From the NCBI RefSeq assembly GCF_030269325.1, contig NZ_BSTD01000007.1, positions 310,001 to 374,000 on the forward strand: 64,000 nt of DNA. Direction: 5' to 3'. Position 1 is the stretch's first letter. Each line of letters opens with the position of its first letter. The translations under genes and the position numbers were made by a program. Of this stretch, positions 8,337 through 17,036 are shown piece after piece. The notes beneath the pieces are model-generated. The model was not told the DNA's origin. It ran no database searches and worked only from the letters and a program-made list of their open reading frames with translations. Source of the stretch: Amycolatopsis sp. NBRC 101858. Lineage in GTDB: Bacteria; Actinomycetota; Actinomycetes; Mycobacteriales; Pseudonocardiaceae.

Positions 8337-10213
8337 CGCCGCGGCCCCTGAACGTGCGGGCCGTTGACCGTCGTCGACGGGAGCGGGCGGAGGTAGCCGT
8401 CGGTGCCGACCGGGGTGTCGCCGCGGCGGATCGCGGCGACGTCGGCCTGCAGCTGCGGCCAGTCCGGTCGTTGCTCGACGTCGATGGTGCGGCCGAGGAT
8501 GGGGCGGAGGTTGCCGTGCAGGATCAGGACCCGGCCGCGGTCGAGGGTGCGGATGTCGCCGGCGCGTAGCGTCGGGACGGTTTCCTCGCCGGTGGCGCCG
8601 CGTCCGGTGCTGAAGATCCCGTCGCTGTGGTGCTGGTGGGTTCGGCGGCGGTGGTGCCCGGCCAGCGTGGACAGCCATTCCAGGGTCTTGTCGTCCTTGA
8701 GCCCGGGGAAGGCGGTCAGGGTGAGGGTGTTGTCGATCAGCTGCAGCCGGCCCGGTTCGCCGTAGAGCTCGTCCAGCTGGGAGCGCGACTGCGCGGACCA
8801 GTGGATCAGCACCCCGCGGCCCGCGGAGTCGGCGATGATCGCGGGCAGCCGCGGCACCGGCGTCCCGGCGAACAACTCGTCCAGGATCGCTGTGGTCGGC
8901 GGTTCCAGCCGGCGGCGTTCGTACCGCAGGGCGGTGTCCTGGGCCGTGGTGAGGATCTGCTCGACCAGCGCGGTCAGCACGGCGCGGGCCTGGGGCGCCT
9001 GGTGTTCGCCGGCGACGATGAACAGGCTGCCCCGGCGGCGGAGGAACTCGTCGATGTCGAGTTCCTCCCCGGGGGCGGGGGTGGCGAACCTCCGGATGGC
9101 GGGGTTCATGAACGGCTCGATCGCCCGCCGCACCGACATCCAGACCGCGTCGGCGGTCTCGGCGACCATCCCGATCTCCGAGCGCAGGTTGAACGCCAGC
9201 TCCGGGAATCGGTGCCGCAGCAGCTCGACCGGTTCCTGATCCGGTGGCTTGGTGACCGACCAGACGACCAGGTCGGTCACCGTCCGGTGATACAGCGCGG
9301 CGGCAAGCAGGTAGGCCTGCAGCACGATGGTGGCGCGGCCGCGGAAGACCGCGTCGTTGCCGCCGACGTCGTCCAGCGCGAGTGAGGACGCTTCGATCAG
9401 CGTCTCGGCGCGGCGGAGCGCGACGGCGGGGTCGGCACAGCCGGTGATCGGGGACCAGCGGGCGTGCGCGGGCCAGGACAGGGTGCCGGTGGCGTCGATC
9501 ACCAGCACCGGCCCGGCGCCCGGGCGGCGGGTGCGGGCCAGCAGGCACCACTCGGCGAGGTCGTTCTTCGTCGTCGACGCGATCAGCGCGCCCGGCGCGG
9601 CGAGGACCTTGTGCACCAGGTCGGTGCGGGACTTGCCCGAGCGGGTCGGGGCGATCGTCCCGGTCGGGGTCTCCAGCGAAGTGACCAACTGCCGGCGCCG
9701 GGGTCCGCGGTGCAATGGCACCGCGATCTGCTCGACCGGCGCGGTCCGGCGTTGCTCGTCGGTGAGGTCACCGCGGGTCCACATCGCAGTCTTGCGTGCG
9801 GCCTCGACCGACAGGTTCTTCGCCATCTCGCGTCGAGTGGCGTGCCCGGCATCGGTCGGTGCCACCCGTCGCCAGACCGGGATCGCCGTGCCGACGGTGA
9901 GACCGGCGGTGAGCATGGTGATCGTGGTGAACCAGATGTAGAACGCCAGCTGGTGATCGCTGACCGCACCCGACCACGGGACCGGCAGCGCCGGCCCGGG
10001 ATCGGCGGCGTGGAAGGCGACCATCACGGCGAACCCCGGCCAGGCGGTGATCGGCGGCCACGCCCAGCCACCGGTGTGGAAGCCGGTGACCAGAACGGCG
10101 GCGGTGACGACGATCGCGCCCAGGGCGCACAGGATCGCCAGGGCGGCGATCGCGAGGCCCATCAGGGCGACGTCGCGGTCGAGGTTGAGTGTGTCGGTGC
10201 GTGTATGCGGCAT
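8333..10213 (-). CDS. Type IV coupling protein, VirD4/TraG family
   Basis: The 626-residue protein begins with two or three hydrophobic segments (about residues 15-45, 50-70 and 90-115). It then has a cytoplasmic P-loop ATPase with Walker A APTRSGKSRT, a VLVIDATGTL strand, Walker B TTAILDELF and a downstream IHWSAQSRSQL segment typical of TraG/VirD4. Coupling proteins bring the relaxase-DNA complex to the secretion channel and energise transfer at the inner membrane. ATG 10213 is preceded by a strong CGGGAGGAG ribosome-binding site, and a 45-bp gap separates it from the peptidoglycan hydrolase gene upstream. The stop overlaps the next ATG. It sits with VirB4-, VirB6- and VirB8-like genes, so function in conjugation is well supported. 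Confidence 0.9.
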   Translation of the reverse strand: MPHTRTDTLNLDRDVALMGLAIAALAILCALGAIVVTAAVLVTGFHTGGWAWPPITAWPGFAVMVAFHAADPGPALPVPWSGAVSDHQLAFYIWFTTITMLTAGLTVGTAIPVWRRVAPTDAGHATRREMAKNLSVEAARKTAMWTRGDLTDEQRRTAPVEQIAVPLHRGPRRRQLVTSLETPTGTIAPTRSGKSRTDLVHKVLAAPGALIASTTKNDLAEWCLLARTRRPGAGPVLVIDATGTLSWPAHARWSPITGCADPAVALRRAETLIEASSLALDDVGGNDAVFRGRATIVLQAYLLAAALYHRTVTDLVVWSVTKPPDQEPVELLRHRFPELAFNLRSEIGMVAETADAVWMSVRRAIEPFMNPAIRRFATPAPGEELDIDEFLRRRGSLFIVAGEHQAPQARAVLTALVEQILTTAQDTALRYERRRLEPPTTAILDELFAGTPVPRLPAIIADSAGRGVLIHWSAQSRSQLDELYGEPGRLQLIDNTLTLTAFPGLKDDKTLEWLSTLAGHHRRRTHQHHSDGIFSTGRGATGEETVPTLRAGDIRTLDRGRVLILHGNLRPILGRTIDVEQRPDWPQLQADVAAIRRGDTPVGTDGYLRPLPSTTVNGPHVQGPRR

Positions 10214-10258
10214 CGGCCGCTCCTCCCGGACAGCGGGAGGGCAACGCCACGAGGTTCA

Positions 10259-11383
10259 TCAGAGTGGGCTCCCTCCCGGTGGCGGGGAGGGCGAGCTGGG
10301 GTCGGCGATCCGGCGGATCGCGACGATCTTCGAGGTCCATGCGGAGAGGGGTTCGAGGATGACGCCGGTGTCGGTGTCGTAGGCGTCGACGATCAGCCCG
10401 TGCCCTGCGTACATCCCGACATGCCGCGGCACCTGCGCGGTACCGAGCGCGCCGGGGATGAACAATAGGTCGCCGGGTTGGACCTGCTGGATCGAGGCGA
10501 CGGCGTGCCCGGCGTGGACCTGGCTGATCGTGCCGGCCGGGATCCCGACTCCAGCGGCAGCCCACGCGGCGAGCATCAGCCCGGAGCAGTCGTAGGCGTC
10601 GGGGCCTTTCGCGCCCCACACGTAGGGCTTGCCGAGCTGGCCCAGGGCGAAGCCGACCGCCGCGCGCTGACGGGCATCGGTCGGCAGCGAGTACCCCGGC
10701 GGCAGCTTCTTCGGATCGACCTGACTGGGGTCGCGGGGGACGTCGGATCCGCCCTGGTCGGGGCACAGGGTTTTCGCCTGCACGGCCTCCGTGCCACCGC
10801 CGGGCGCCACGGGTGGGGTCGGGTTGTCCGGGCCGGTCCAGAACCGATCCACGATCGCCGCGGCGGCCGGCTCGCGTGGGGCATAGCGGTCCGGGAAGCC
10901 GCTGCGCTGCACCGCCTGCTCCGCCCGGCCCGGAGCCAGGGTGTCCCAGCCGGGCAGCGCGATGAGGGCGTCGAGAAACTTCCCGGTCGCGTAGACAGGG
11001 TCGAGGATCTGCACGCGAGTGCCCCACCCCTGGCTCGGGCGCTGCTGAAACACCCCGACCGAGTCGCGGTCGCCGTAGTCGAGGTTGCGCAACCTGGACT
11101 CGACCAACCCGGTGGCGATCGCGAGGACCGCGGCCCGCCGCGGCAGCCGGCGTTGCTGGACGACGTCGACGATGGTGCGGGCGATGCCCATCTCGTCGGC
11201 GCCCAACTGCTGGCGGTCCACCACGACCGAGCCGCCGCCCGGGCCGCCTTGCTCGCATCCGCTGAGTTGCACGATCGTCGCGGTCGCTGCGGGCCCGATC
11301 ATCAAGGCCAGTACGAGGATCGGCAGTAGAACCAGCCCGACCAGCGCGCCGGCGACGCCGGCGAGCATCCCGGCGGGCCTCAT
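10259..11383 (-). CDS. Bifunctional cell-wall hydrolase of the conjugation machine (lysozyme-like + NlpC/P60)
   Basis: A 374-residue exported enzyme with an N-terminal membrane anchor (about residues 5-35). The first domain resembles soluble lytic transglycosylase-like proteins: ATGLVESRLRNL contains the expected Glu, followed by GVFQQRPSQGWG. The second is NlpC/P60 with nucleophile Cys in YDCSGLM, His in RHVGMY and a downstream VDAYDTDTG segment. Enzymes of this layout open peptidoglycan locally so the type IV secretion channel can cross the wall, the VirB1 role. Its ATG overlaps the stop of the VirB4 gene by four bases, tying expression to the ATPase. A Pro/Gly-rich linker separates the domains. 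Confidence 0.88.
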   Translation of the reverse strand: MRPAGMLAGVAGALVGLVLLPILVLALMIGPAATATIVQLSGCEQGGPGGGSVVVDRQQLGADEMGIARTIVDVVQQRRLPRRAAVLAIATGLVESRLRNLDYGDRDSVGVFQQRPSQGWGTRVQILDPVYATGKFLDALIALPGWDTLAPGRAEQAVQRSGFPDRYAPREPAAAAIVDRFWTGPDNPTPPVAPGGGTEAVQAKTLCPDQGGSDVPRDPSQVDPKKLPPGYSLPTDARQRAAVGFALGQLGKPYVWGAKGPDAYDCSGLMLAAWAAAGVGIPAGTISQVHAGHAVASIQQVQPGDLLFIPGALGTAQVPRHVGMYAGHGLIVDAYDTDTGVILEPLSAWTSKIVAIRRIADPSSPSPPPGGSPL

Positions 11384-12918
11384 GATGGCGACGCCGATAC
11401 GTCGTCACTCGGTAGCGGGTTCGGCTTCGAGACAAGCTGACTGTTGGTGTCGAAGATCCGCCGCTCGATCCGACTGAGGGTCGTCTGCACCTTGAGCCCG
11501 ATCCGGTTCTCGATCTTCCACAGGGCCCGGCCCTGACGGTCGTTCGCCCACCCGGTTGTGGCTTCCTGTTCCTTGTCCGAGAGCGCGAGAACGTCGGCCA
11601 GTTCGCTCGCGACCTGCGTGGACTGTCCAAGAAGGACACGAATCGAGCACAAGGCGAGCAGGTCGCGGGCGATGGCGACTTCCTGGGAGCCGGTGGCGCC
11701 GACGGAGAGGAAGTCGCCGGGTTTGTGGCTGACCAGCACCTGGATCTTGCGCTCCGCCCGAGACAGCCGCAGTTCGCTGTCGACGGCCTGCACCGCGCGC
11801 AGGCCCAGGCGGAATTGTCGCCAGATCTCGTCGCGGACGACGATCCGCAGCTCCCCGTCTTCCTGCAGATCCGTGGCCAGCGACGACCACGACCCGAGGC
11901 AGGTCAACGCGACAGCGACAGCCTGATCGCCACGCGTGCGCAGCCGCGAGAGGTCGAGGCTTTGGATCGGGGCGTCCCAGTCGACGGTGAAATTCGTGGC
12001 CGCGTCGAACAACCCCGCCAGCGGTCCGCTGATCAAGTTCGCCAGCGCGTCGGTGATCGAGCGCAAGTGGTCGAGAAACTGGCGACGCCCGGCGAAGCGC
12101 AAGCTCTCCCACAGCCGCTCATCCGGGTCCGCCAGCATCCGGTGGACATCAGGAATCGTGATCGGCTTGAGGCGGGTGTAGCCGTCGTGGACGCCGATCA
12201 GCTGCCGCAGCACCGCCGAGAGCGTGGCCTCGTCGGTGACGGTGGGCCGGTAGCCCTGCGCTTCGGCAAGCGCGACCAGCAGCTGCACCCACCGACCTAG
12301 GACCCCGTCGAGCTCGTCGCGCTGCCGCTCGGTCGACCAGGCGTCCCAGCGGGCGGCGAGCGGGCCGAGGTCGAGGGCGTTGAGGCGGGCGTTACTGCCG
12401 CGGCCGAGCATGATCGGCGTGACACCCAGCGCGTGCAGCAGCGGGGTGTATTCGCCTTTGACGTCGCCGGAGATCAGGGTGCGGACGCCGGTGAGCATCA
12501 TCCGCAGCAGGAAGGCCACCACCGTGGAGGACTTGCCCCGGCCCGGTTCACCGAACAGGACCATGTTCGGGTTGGTGCAGATCGAACGGAGGACGAACTC
12601 GACCGGATGCAGGTAGAACGCGCCGCCGGAGTGGACGTCGTAGCCCATCCGGGCCCCGACAGCCGGCAGCGGGCTCGCCGCCAGCAACGGGAACAAACCG
12701 CCGATCTCGTGCGTGCCGGCCTGATACACCTGCAGCGGCGCCGCCACGGGCGACCACCCGTACCCGGGCCGGGCGAATCCCCGTCGAGGCGCGGCCCGCT
12801 GGTTCAGGTGAGCACTGCGGCCGTCCGGACGGCGGCGCCCGGGTGGGCGGGTGCTTACCGCAGGTCCGAAGGTGGCGAGCAGTTCCGCGGCAGTTCGTTC
12901 CTCTATACGGCGGCTCAT
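11380..12918 (-). CDS. VirB4-like conjugation ATPase (short form)
   Basis: This 512-residue ATPase carries Walker A GEPGRGKSST and a Walker B region RIVVRDEIW, followed by VLVSHKPGDF, which fits VirB4/TrbE-type motors that power pilus assembly and substrate translocation. It is much shorter than classical VirB4 (about 800 residues) and lacks the usual N-terminal domain. The SCO6880-like gene immediately upstream may supply that part as a separate polypeptide. The ATG at 12918 overlaps the upstream stop (ATGA), which rejects the longer open frame reaching 13575. The C terminus ends close to the start of the cell-wall hydrolase gene, again with a four-base overlap. Confidence 0.88.
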   Translation of the reverse strand: MSRRIEERTAAELLATFGPAVSTRPPGRRRPDGRSAHLNQRAAPRRGFARPGYGWSPVAAPLQVYQAGTHEIGGLFPLLAASPLPAVGARMGYDVHSGGAFYLHPVEFVLRSICTNPNMVLFGEPGRGKSSTVVAFLLRMMLTGVRTLISGDVKGEYTPLLHALGVTPIMLGRGSNARLNALDLGPLAARWDAWSTERQRDELDGVLGRWVQLLVALAEAQGYRPTVTDEATLSAVLRQLIGVHDGYTRLKPITIPDVHRMLADPDERLWESLRFAGRRQFLDHLRSITDALANLISGPLAGLFDAATNFTVDWDAPIQSLDLSRLRTRGDQAVAVALTCLGSWSSLATDLQEDGELRIVVRDEIWRQFRLGLRAVQAVDSELRLSRAERKIQVLVSHKPGDFLSVGATGSQEVAIARDLLALCSIRVLLGQSTQVASELADVLALSDKEQEATTGWANDRQGRALWKIENRIGLKVQTTLSRIERRIFDTNSQLVSKPNPLPSDDVSASPS

Positions 12919-14426
12919 GACGCACCTCCGCCGCGCAGCCGGGGCAGTCCCACGCCGACTGGCAGGACGGCGGCGACGAACCCGGCGTCCTGAGCCAGTT
13001 CCATGCGCAGGAGCTGGAAGCGGCCGGCGATGTCGTTTTCCAGCTTGGCCGCGTGGTCCTCGACGTTCCACGTATCCGGGATCGTGACCGCGGACGCGAC
13101 GGCGAACCGGACGATCCCGTGTCCAGCTGCGACCGCGTGCTCCTGCGCCCGCGCCCCGCCCGCCTCCCGGGCCTCCGCGGCGCCGGCGTTGAAGCCTTTG
13201 GAGGATTTCCAGTCCCGCACCACGCCGGTGCGGAACCGCAGCCGGCGCACCGCTTTGCGGGACCGGTGCTGGGAGAGGGTTTCGTAGTGGATGGCCAGGC
13301 TGCGGCGCTCGCCAGCGGTCTTGACCGCCAGCAGCCCGCCCAGTGACCCGAACACCGTGCCGGCCTCGGGCATCAACACCGAGTACGACACCGTGGCGAA
13401 ACCGTCGTGGTAGTACGCCCGCGCCGAGGGCGCCGGAGCGTGAACCGGTCCGGCCGTCGCCCAGCGAACGCCCTCCTCGTTGCCCGCGCGATGGCGGCGC
13501 GCCGCCAGGCCCGCGGCGCTGGCCGGGTTGAACCCGGTACGGATCGCCACCGCCAGCTCCGGACCCGAGAGCCACTTCACGCCGGTGGCGCCGAGGGACT
13601 TCAGCTTGTCCTCGAGCCCGTCCAGCACCCGGTAGAGCACCGCGGCCCGGCCGGCGACCCCGCCGCCGGCCGCGGCGGCCGGACGGCGGAGAGAGTCTTC
13701 AGTTCCGGAGAGGGTGACGAACACTTCGTGCCGGACCGACACCGCCCCGACCAGCCGATCCAGCTCCTCCGTAGCCTGGCGCGCGAGCGCCGGCGCATCC
13801 GGGACGTCGTGGTCGGCGCGCCAGGCCTGGTAGTCGGCGCCGTCGTCGGGGACCGTGCGCACCAGCAGGCTCATCCGGTCGATGACCTCGCGGTGCCCGA
13901 TCGACAGCAGCAGGTTGCCCAGCCGATTGGCCAGCCGCTCGCATTGAGCGTCCGAGAGCATCCCGACCCCGGCATGGGTCAGCCGGGCGGTGGCCCCCCA
14001 CCGGCCCTCGCCGGTGTCGTGGATCAGGCACACCCGGCCCACATCGCGCAGCGGTGGGCCGTCAGGGAACCGCAGCCGAGCCAGCACCCCGGGCAGATCC
14101 GGCTCATCGAGATCGGTGGCCTGGCCGGTGACCGCGCGCGACTGCCACCGCGACCAGCCCAGCGCGACGCCGACGCGGTAGAGCAGCAGATGCCCCAGCC
14201 AGCGCAGCGCCGGGCGTCCGCGGACCGGTACCACGACCAGCGCCGCCGCTGTGCCGCAGAGACCGCCCAGCGCTAGCGCCTGGCCGAAACGTCCAGCGGC
14301 CAGAGCGAGAATCACTGGGATGGCGAGCCCGACGCACACGAACGCCTGCACGGGTGTCAGCCCGATGATCCAGCCTGCCCGCTCTCTGCGGGACAGTCCT
14401 TTGTAGATCCGGGTCGCGGTACTCAC
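12915..14426 (-). CDS. SCO6880-family conjugation protein (PrgI-like membrane module + soluble region)
   Basis: The 503-residue protein starts with a basic segment (YKGLSRRERAGWIIGL) and two transmembrane helices (about residues 20-70), like PrgI-type T4SS proteins. A long soluble region of about 400 residues follows. SCO6880-like proteins regularly precede the VirB4-type ATPase in actinobacterial elements. The soluble part is the likely counterpart of the N-terminal VirB4 domain that the next gene lacks, which is an inference from gene order and length. It overlaps both neighbours by four bases. No nucleotide-binding motif is visible, so a structural or ATPase-docking role at the membrane is likely. 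Confidence 0.8.
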   Translation of the reverse strand: MSTATRIYKGLSRRERAGWIIGLTPVQAFVCVGLAIPVILALAAGRFGQALALGGLCGTAAALVVVPVRGRPALRWLGHLLLYRVGVALGWSRWQSRAVTGQATDLDEPDLPGVLARLRFPDGPPLRDVGRVCLIHDTGEGRWGATARLTHAGVGMLSDAQCERLANRLGNLLLSIGHREVIDRMSLLVRTVPDDGADYQAWRADHDVPDAPALARQATEELDRLVGAVSVRHEVFVTLSGTEDSLRRPAAAAGGGVAGRAAVLYRVLDGLEDKLKSLGATGVKWLSGPELAVAIRTGFNPASAAGLAARRHRAGNEEGVRWATAGPVHAPAPSARAYYHDGFATVSYSVLMPEAGTVFGSLGGLLAVKTAGERRSLAIHYETLSQHRSRKAVRRLRFRTGVVRDWKSSKGFNAGAAEAREAGGARAQEHAVAAGHGIVRFAVASAVTIPDTWNVEDHAAKLENDIAGRFQLLRMELAQDAGFVAAVLPVGVGLPRLRGGGAS

Positions 14427-15841
14427 AACAGCACCGCGGCTTCCTCGGCTTCGCCAGCCGCAACGCCACCGCCGCCCCCGTCGGTACCCGGTGGTGGACC
14501 ATCAGTTGGCTTCGGGCTCGGCGGTGTCGGTGGCCCGGTATCTCCTCCTGGGTCTGGAGGCGGCAACTCACCGTTGCCATCGTCGTCGGCGGGCCCCGCT
14601 GCGCTCGCGCCGCCGATATCACCGGTTTCGGCGGTGGGCGGTGCTGTCGTCTCGGCTGCGGGGCAGGTTCCGGAGTCTGGTGCACCGCTGCCGCCGGTCG
14701 CGTCGGCGTCGGCCGTGTTGCCGGCGGGCGTCGTAGAGGCATCGTCCGTCCCGTCAGGTGCGTGCTCGTCGCCTGTCGCGTCAGGCAGCCCGGCGGTCGT
14801 GTCGTCGGCGGCTTGGTCAAAGCGGTCGACATTCGCCTGCTCCTGAGCATCGTCGCCGTCTTCGCCGTCGCCGCTGTTTCCCTTATTTTTTAGATCTTTA
14901 CGGGCCATTTTCCCGAACGCGCCAGCCACGCGACCAGCGAGGCTGTTGGCGCCGTAGGAATCCATGCCCGCATCCGCGAGCTTGTCCCGGAACACGCCTT
15001 GCGGATCGGAGTCAGGGTCGACGAACGCGAACAGCTTGAACAGCACCAACGGCACAAACAGCGCGACGAACAGCACGCCAATGCCGGCCAGCAGCCCGGA
15101 AAGGCCCTGCGCTCCGCCGACGATTGCGACCGCCAGCACCAGCACGAAGGCCAGCGCGGGCTTCATCACGACCGCGACCAGGCCCCAGCGGACGACTTTC
15201 CAGTACCACCGCGCGGTCGCATCGGCGACCAGCCCAGCCGCGGCGATGGGGATCGTCGCGACCACAACGTAGATCGCGGCTTCGCGGAACACGGCCTCGA
15301 ACGCGAAGCCCAGCCCGGCCGGGATCACCCCGAAGGCGCCGGCGAGGCCGAGTACGACGGTCTTGACCTCGTCCGACAGCGCGTCGGTGAAACCGGTCAT
15401 GTTCAGCGCGTCGCGGAAGTTCCCCACCCGCAGACCGGTCGACAGGATCGCTTCGGTCAGGCCGTCGGCAGTGGCGAGGAACGCCGCGACCACGCTGACG
15501 GTGATCGCGAGGGCGATGCCGTACTGGATCGGGCCGGTGATCAGGCGGATGAAGCCGCGGCCGCCGTGCAGGACGGTGGTGATGATCTGCCAGAAGAACA
15601 TGCCCAGCGCGATAGCTCCGGAGATCCACAGCGTCATCGGCCACAGAATCGAGACCGGCCCGTCCGTTGTGGACACAGTGAGGATGGAGAACTGGTCAAC
15701 CAGCTGAAACGCGGTCCGCAAGATGAACAACGCGGCAGCCCAGGTAGCCGCCATCAGTGGCTCCAGAACCCCACCGGCGACCGCGCCGATCGCCCCGCCG
15801 GCCAACCCGCCCAGCTTCTCCAGCAGGTCCAGGGGATTCAC
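14423..15841 (-). CDS. VirB6/TrbL-like polytopic conjugation protein
   Basis: A 472-residue membrane protein starting at GTG 15841, which overlaps the previous stop (GTGA). It has an N-terminal Gly-rich amphipathic stretch and at least six hydrophobic helices between residues 20 and 275, including LWISGAIALGMFFWQIITTV and a segment ending LVLFKLFAFVD. A roughly 170-residue hydrophilic Gly/Asp/Thr/Pro-rich tail follows. This is the architecture of TrbL/VirB6 channel components in Gram-positive type IV secretion systems. The low-complexity acidic tail is typical of actinobacterial versions and is probably disordered in the cytoplasm. Placement between VirB8-like and SCO6880-like genes supports the call. 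Confidence 0.8.
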   Translation of the reverse strand: MNPLDLLEKLGGLAGGAIGAVAGGVLEPLMAATWAAALFILRTAFQLVDQFSILTVSTTDGPVSILWPMTLWISGAIALGMFFWQIITTVLHGGRGFIRLITGPIQYGIALAITVSVVAAFLATADGLTEAILSTGLRVGNFRDALNMTGFTDALSDEVKTVVLGLAGAFGVIPAGLGFAFEAVFREAAIYVVVATIPIAAAGLVADATARWYWKVVRWGLVAVVMKPALAFVLVLAVAIVGGAQGLSGLLAGIGVLFVALFVPLVLFKLFAFVDPDSDPQGVFRDKLADAGMDSYGANSLAGRVAGAFGKMARKDLKNKGNSGDGEDGDDAQEQANVDRFDQAADDTTAGLPDATGDEHAPDGTDDASTTPAGNTADADATGGSGAPDSGTCPAAETTAPPTAETGDIGGASAAGPADDDGNGELPPPDPGGDTGPPTPPSPKPTDGPPPGTDGGGGGVAAGEAEEAAVLL

Positions 15842-16650
15842 CGGGCACCGTCCCGGCTCAGAGGCCGATACCCAGCGGTGACCGACTCAATACTGCCCGG
15901 CCACGCGCACGTCGCGTACGCCGCGCGGGACCCGGGCGCGATGCGCCACGCGGTGCCGGTCCAGCGCAGGGCCTGGCAGTCGCCGATGCCCATACTCGTG
16001 GTCCGGCTCTGGTAGTCGAAGCTCAGCTGCCCGAGCGTGCACGCCACGACGAACCGGCCACCGTCGGCGGTGCCCTTGATCAGGCCCTGGGTGACCTCGT
16101 AGGTCACGGCCAGACCGGCCTTGATCTCTGCGGGGCGGATGTCCGCCCGGTCGCGGAATGAACTCAGCAGCGCGTACAGCCCGCTGCCCTGCGGGGCCGG
16201 TGCGTGCGGAAGTGCAGATTCGTCATAAGCCCGCAGGTACGTGGCCGGGTCGCCGCCGCGCAACGCGGTCTCGTTCAGGACGGTCAGCCAGCCGAGCGCG
16301 CCTTCCGGAGTAGCCGGAAACCCGTCGGAGATCCACCGTGTCGCGATCGGGGCCGGTCGCGGCACGGTGATCGGCGGACCGGCTGTTGCGGTCGTCAGTT
16401 CGTGCGGCAGTGCCGCTTCCGGCGGCAGGGTCAGCATGGGACGGATCGCCAGCGCGGTCGCCTCGTCGATCGGTGGCGTGGGCGCTGTCGGGTTCGCGCT
16501 GGTGGGTGGCGGTGCTGCCGCGGGCGCGGGCGGATTCGTCGAGTGCCGGGCAAGGAGCACCGCCACGACCGCGGCCACGAGCAAAGCCGTGACCGTGACC
16601 AGGCGGCGCGCTCGCCTGCGGGGGCGCGGCGGTGTGGTGGAGGTGAACAT
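15838..16650 (-). CDS. VirB8/TcpC-like conjugation protein
   Basis: A 270-residue bitopic protein: an Arg-rich cytoplasmic N terminus, one transmembrane helix (about residues 18-40, RLVTVTALLVAAVVAVLLA), a Pro/Ala-rich linker and an extracytoplasmic domain. That domain contains GALGWLTVLNETALRGGDPATYL and GLAVTYEVTQGLIKGT, consistent with the NTF2-like fold of VirB8/TcpC scaffold proteins. Recognition rests mainly on topology and operon position, so the family call is moderate. It starts three bases after the stop of the small membrane protein and overlaps the VirB6-like gene by four bases, so its dose is tied to the channel components. Confidence 0.62.
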   Translation of the reverse strand: MFTSTTPPRPRRRARRLVTVTALLVAAVVAVLLARHSTNPPAPAAAPPPTSANPTAPTPPIDEATALAIRPMLTLPPEAALPHELTTATAGPPITVPRPAPIATRWISDGFPATPEGALGWLTVLNETALRGGDPATYLRAYDESALPHAPAPQGSGLYALLSSFRDRADIRPAEIKAGLAVTYEVTQGLIKGTADGGRFVVACTLGQLSFDYQSRTTSMGIGDCQALRWTGTAWRIAPGSRAAYATCAWPGSIESVTAGYRPLSRDGAR

Positions 16651-16653
16651 GGC

Positions 16654-16944
16654 TCAGCCGCCCGCGAAGCTGTTGATGAGTGACCAGCCGATGCCGTAGA
16701 GGATCGCGCCGGCGATGGCGCAGAGCATCATGACCACGCCGACCTTCCCGGCCCGGTGGTGATCGACCCACCGGCCGCCGGCCCAGACGATCAACCCGAT
16801 GAAGAATCCGGCGACGAGGGCGACTCCCGCGCCCCACTTGACGTTGTTGAGCAGGCCGAGGATCTTGTCGCCGCCGACGTCGGGTTTGACCGGTGTCGGA
16901 TCGGGGATCTGGGCGAGCCAGTCGGTGAAAATGTGCGCGAGCAT
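16654..16944 (-). CDS. Small two-helix membrane protein of the conjugation operon
   Basis: The 96-residue protein has a short polar N terminus and two transmembrane helices (about 37-58, VALVAGFFIGLIVWAGG, and 68-90, VGVVMMLCAIAGAILYGIGW). Proteins with this size and topology at this position are often described as VirB2- or TrbC-like pilin or channel subunits, but no cleavable signal peptide is evident, so that assignment is tentative. It is the first strictly membrane-machine gene of the operon, separated from the ParA-like gene by 92 bp and from the VirB8-like gene by three. Confidence 0.6.
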   Translation of the reverse strand: MLAHIFTDWLAQIPDPTPVKPDVGGDKILGLLNNVKWGAGVALVAGFFIGLIVWAGGRWVDHHRAGKVGVVMMLCAIAGAILYGIGWSLINSFAGG

Positions 16945-17036
16945 CGAGCCCTCCGCATCGCACCGCCCGACGTCACGTCGAGCGGGTCAGATGGGAGGGC
17001 GTTGAAGTTCTTCTCGGGCTGAGCGGCGGGACGCTC

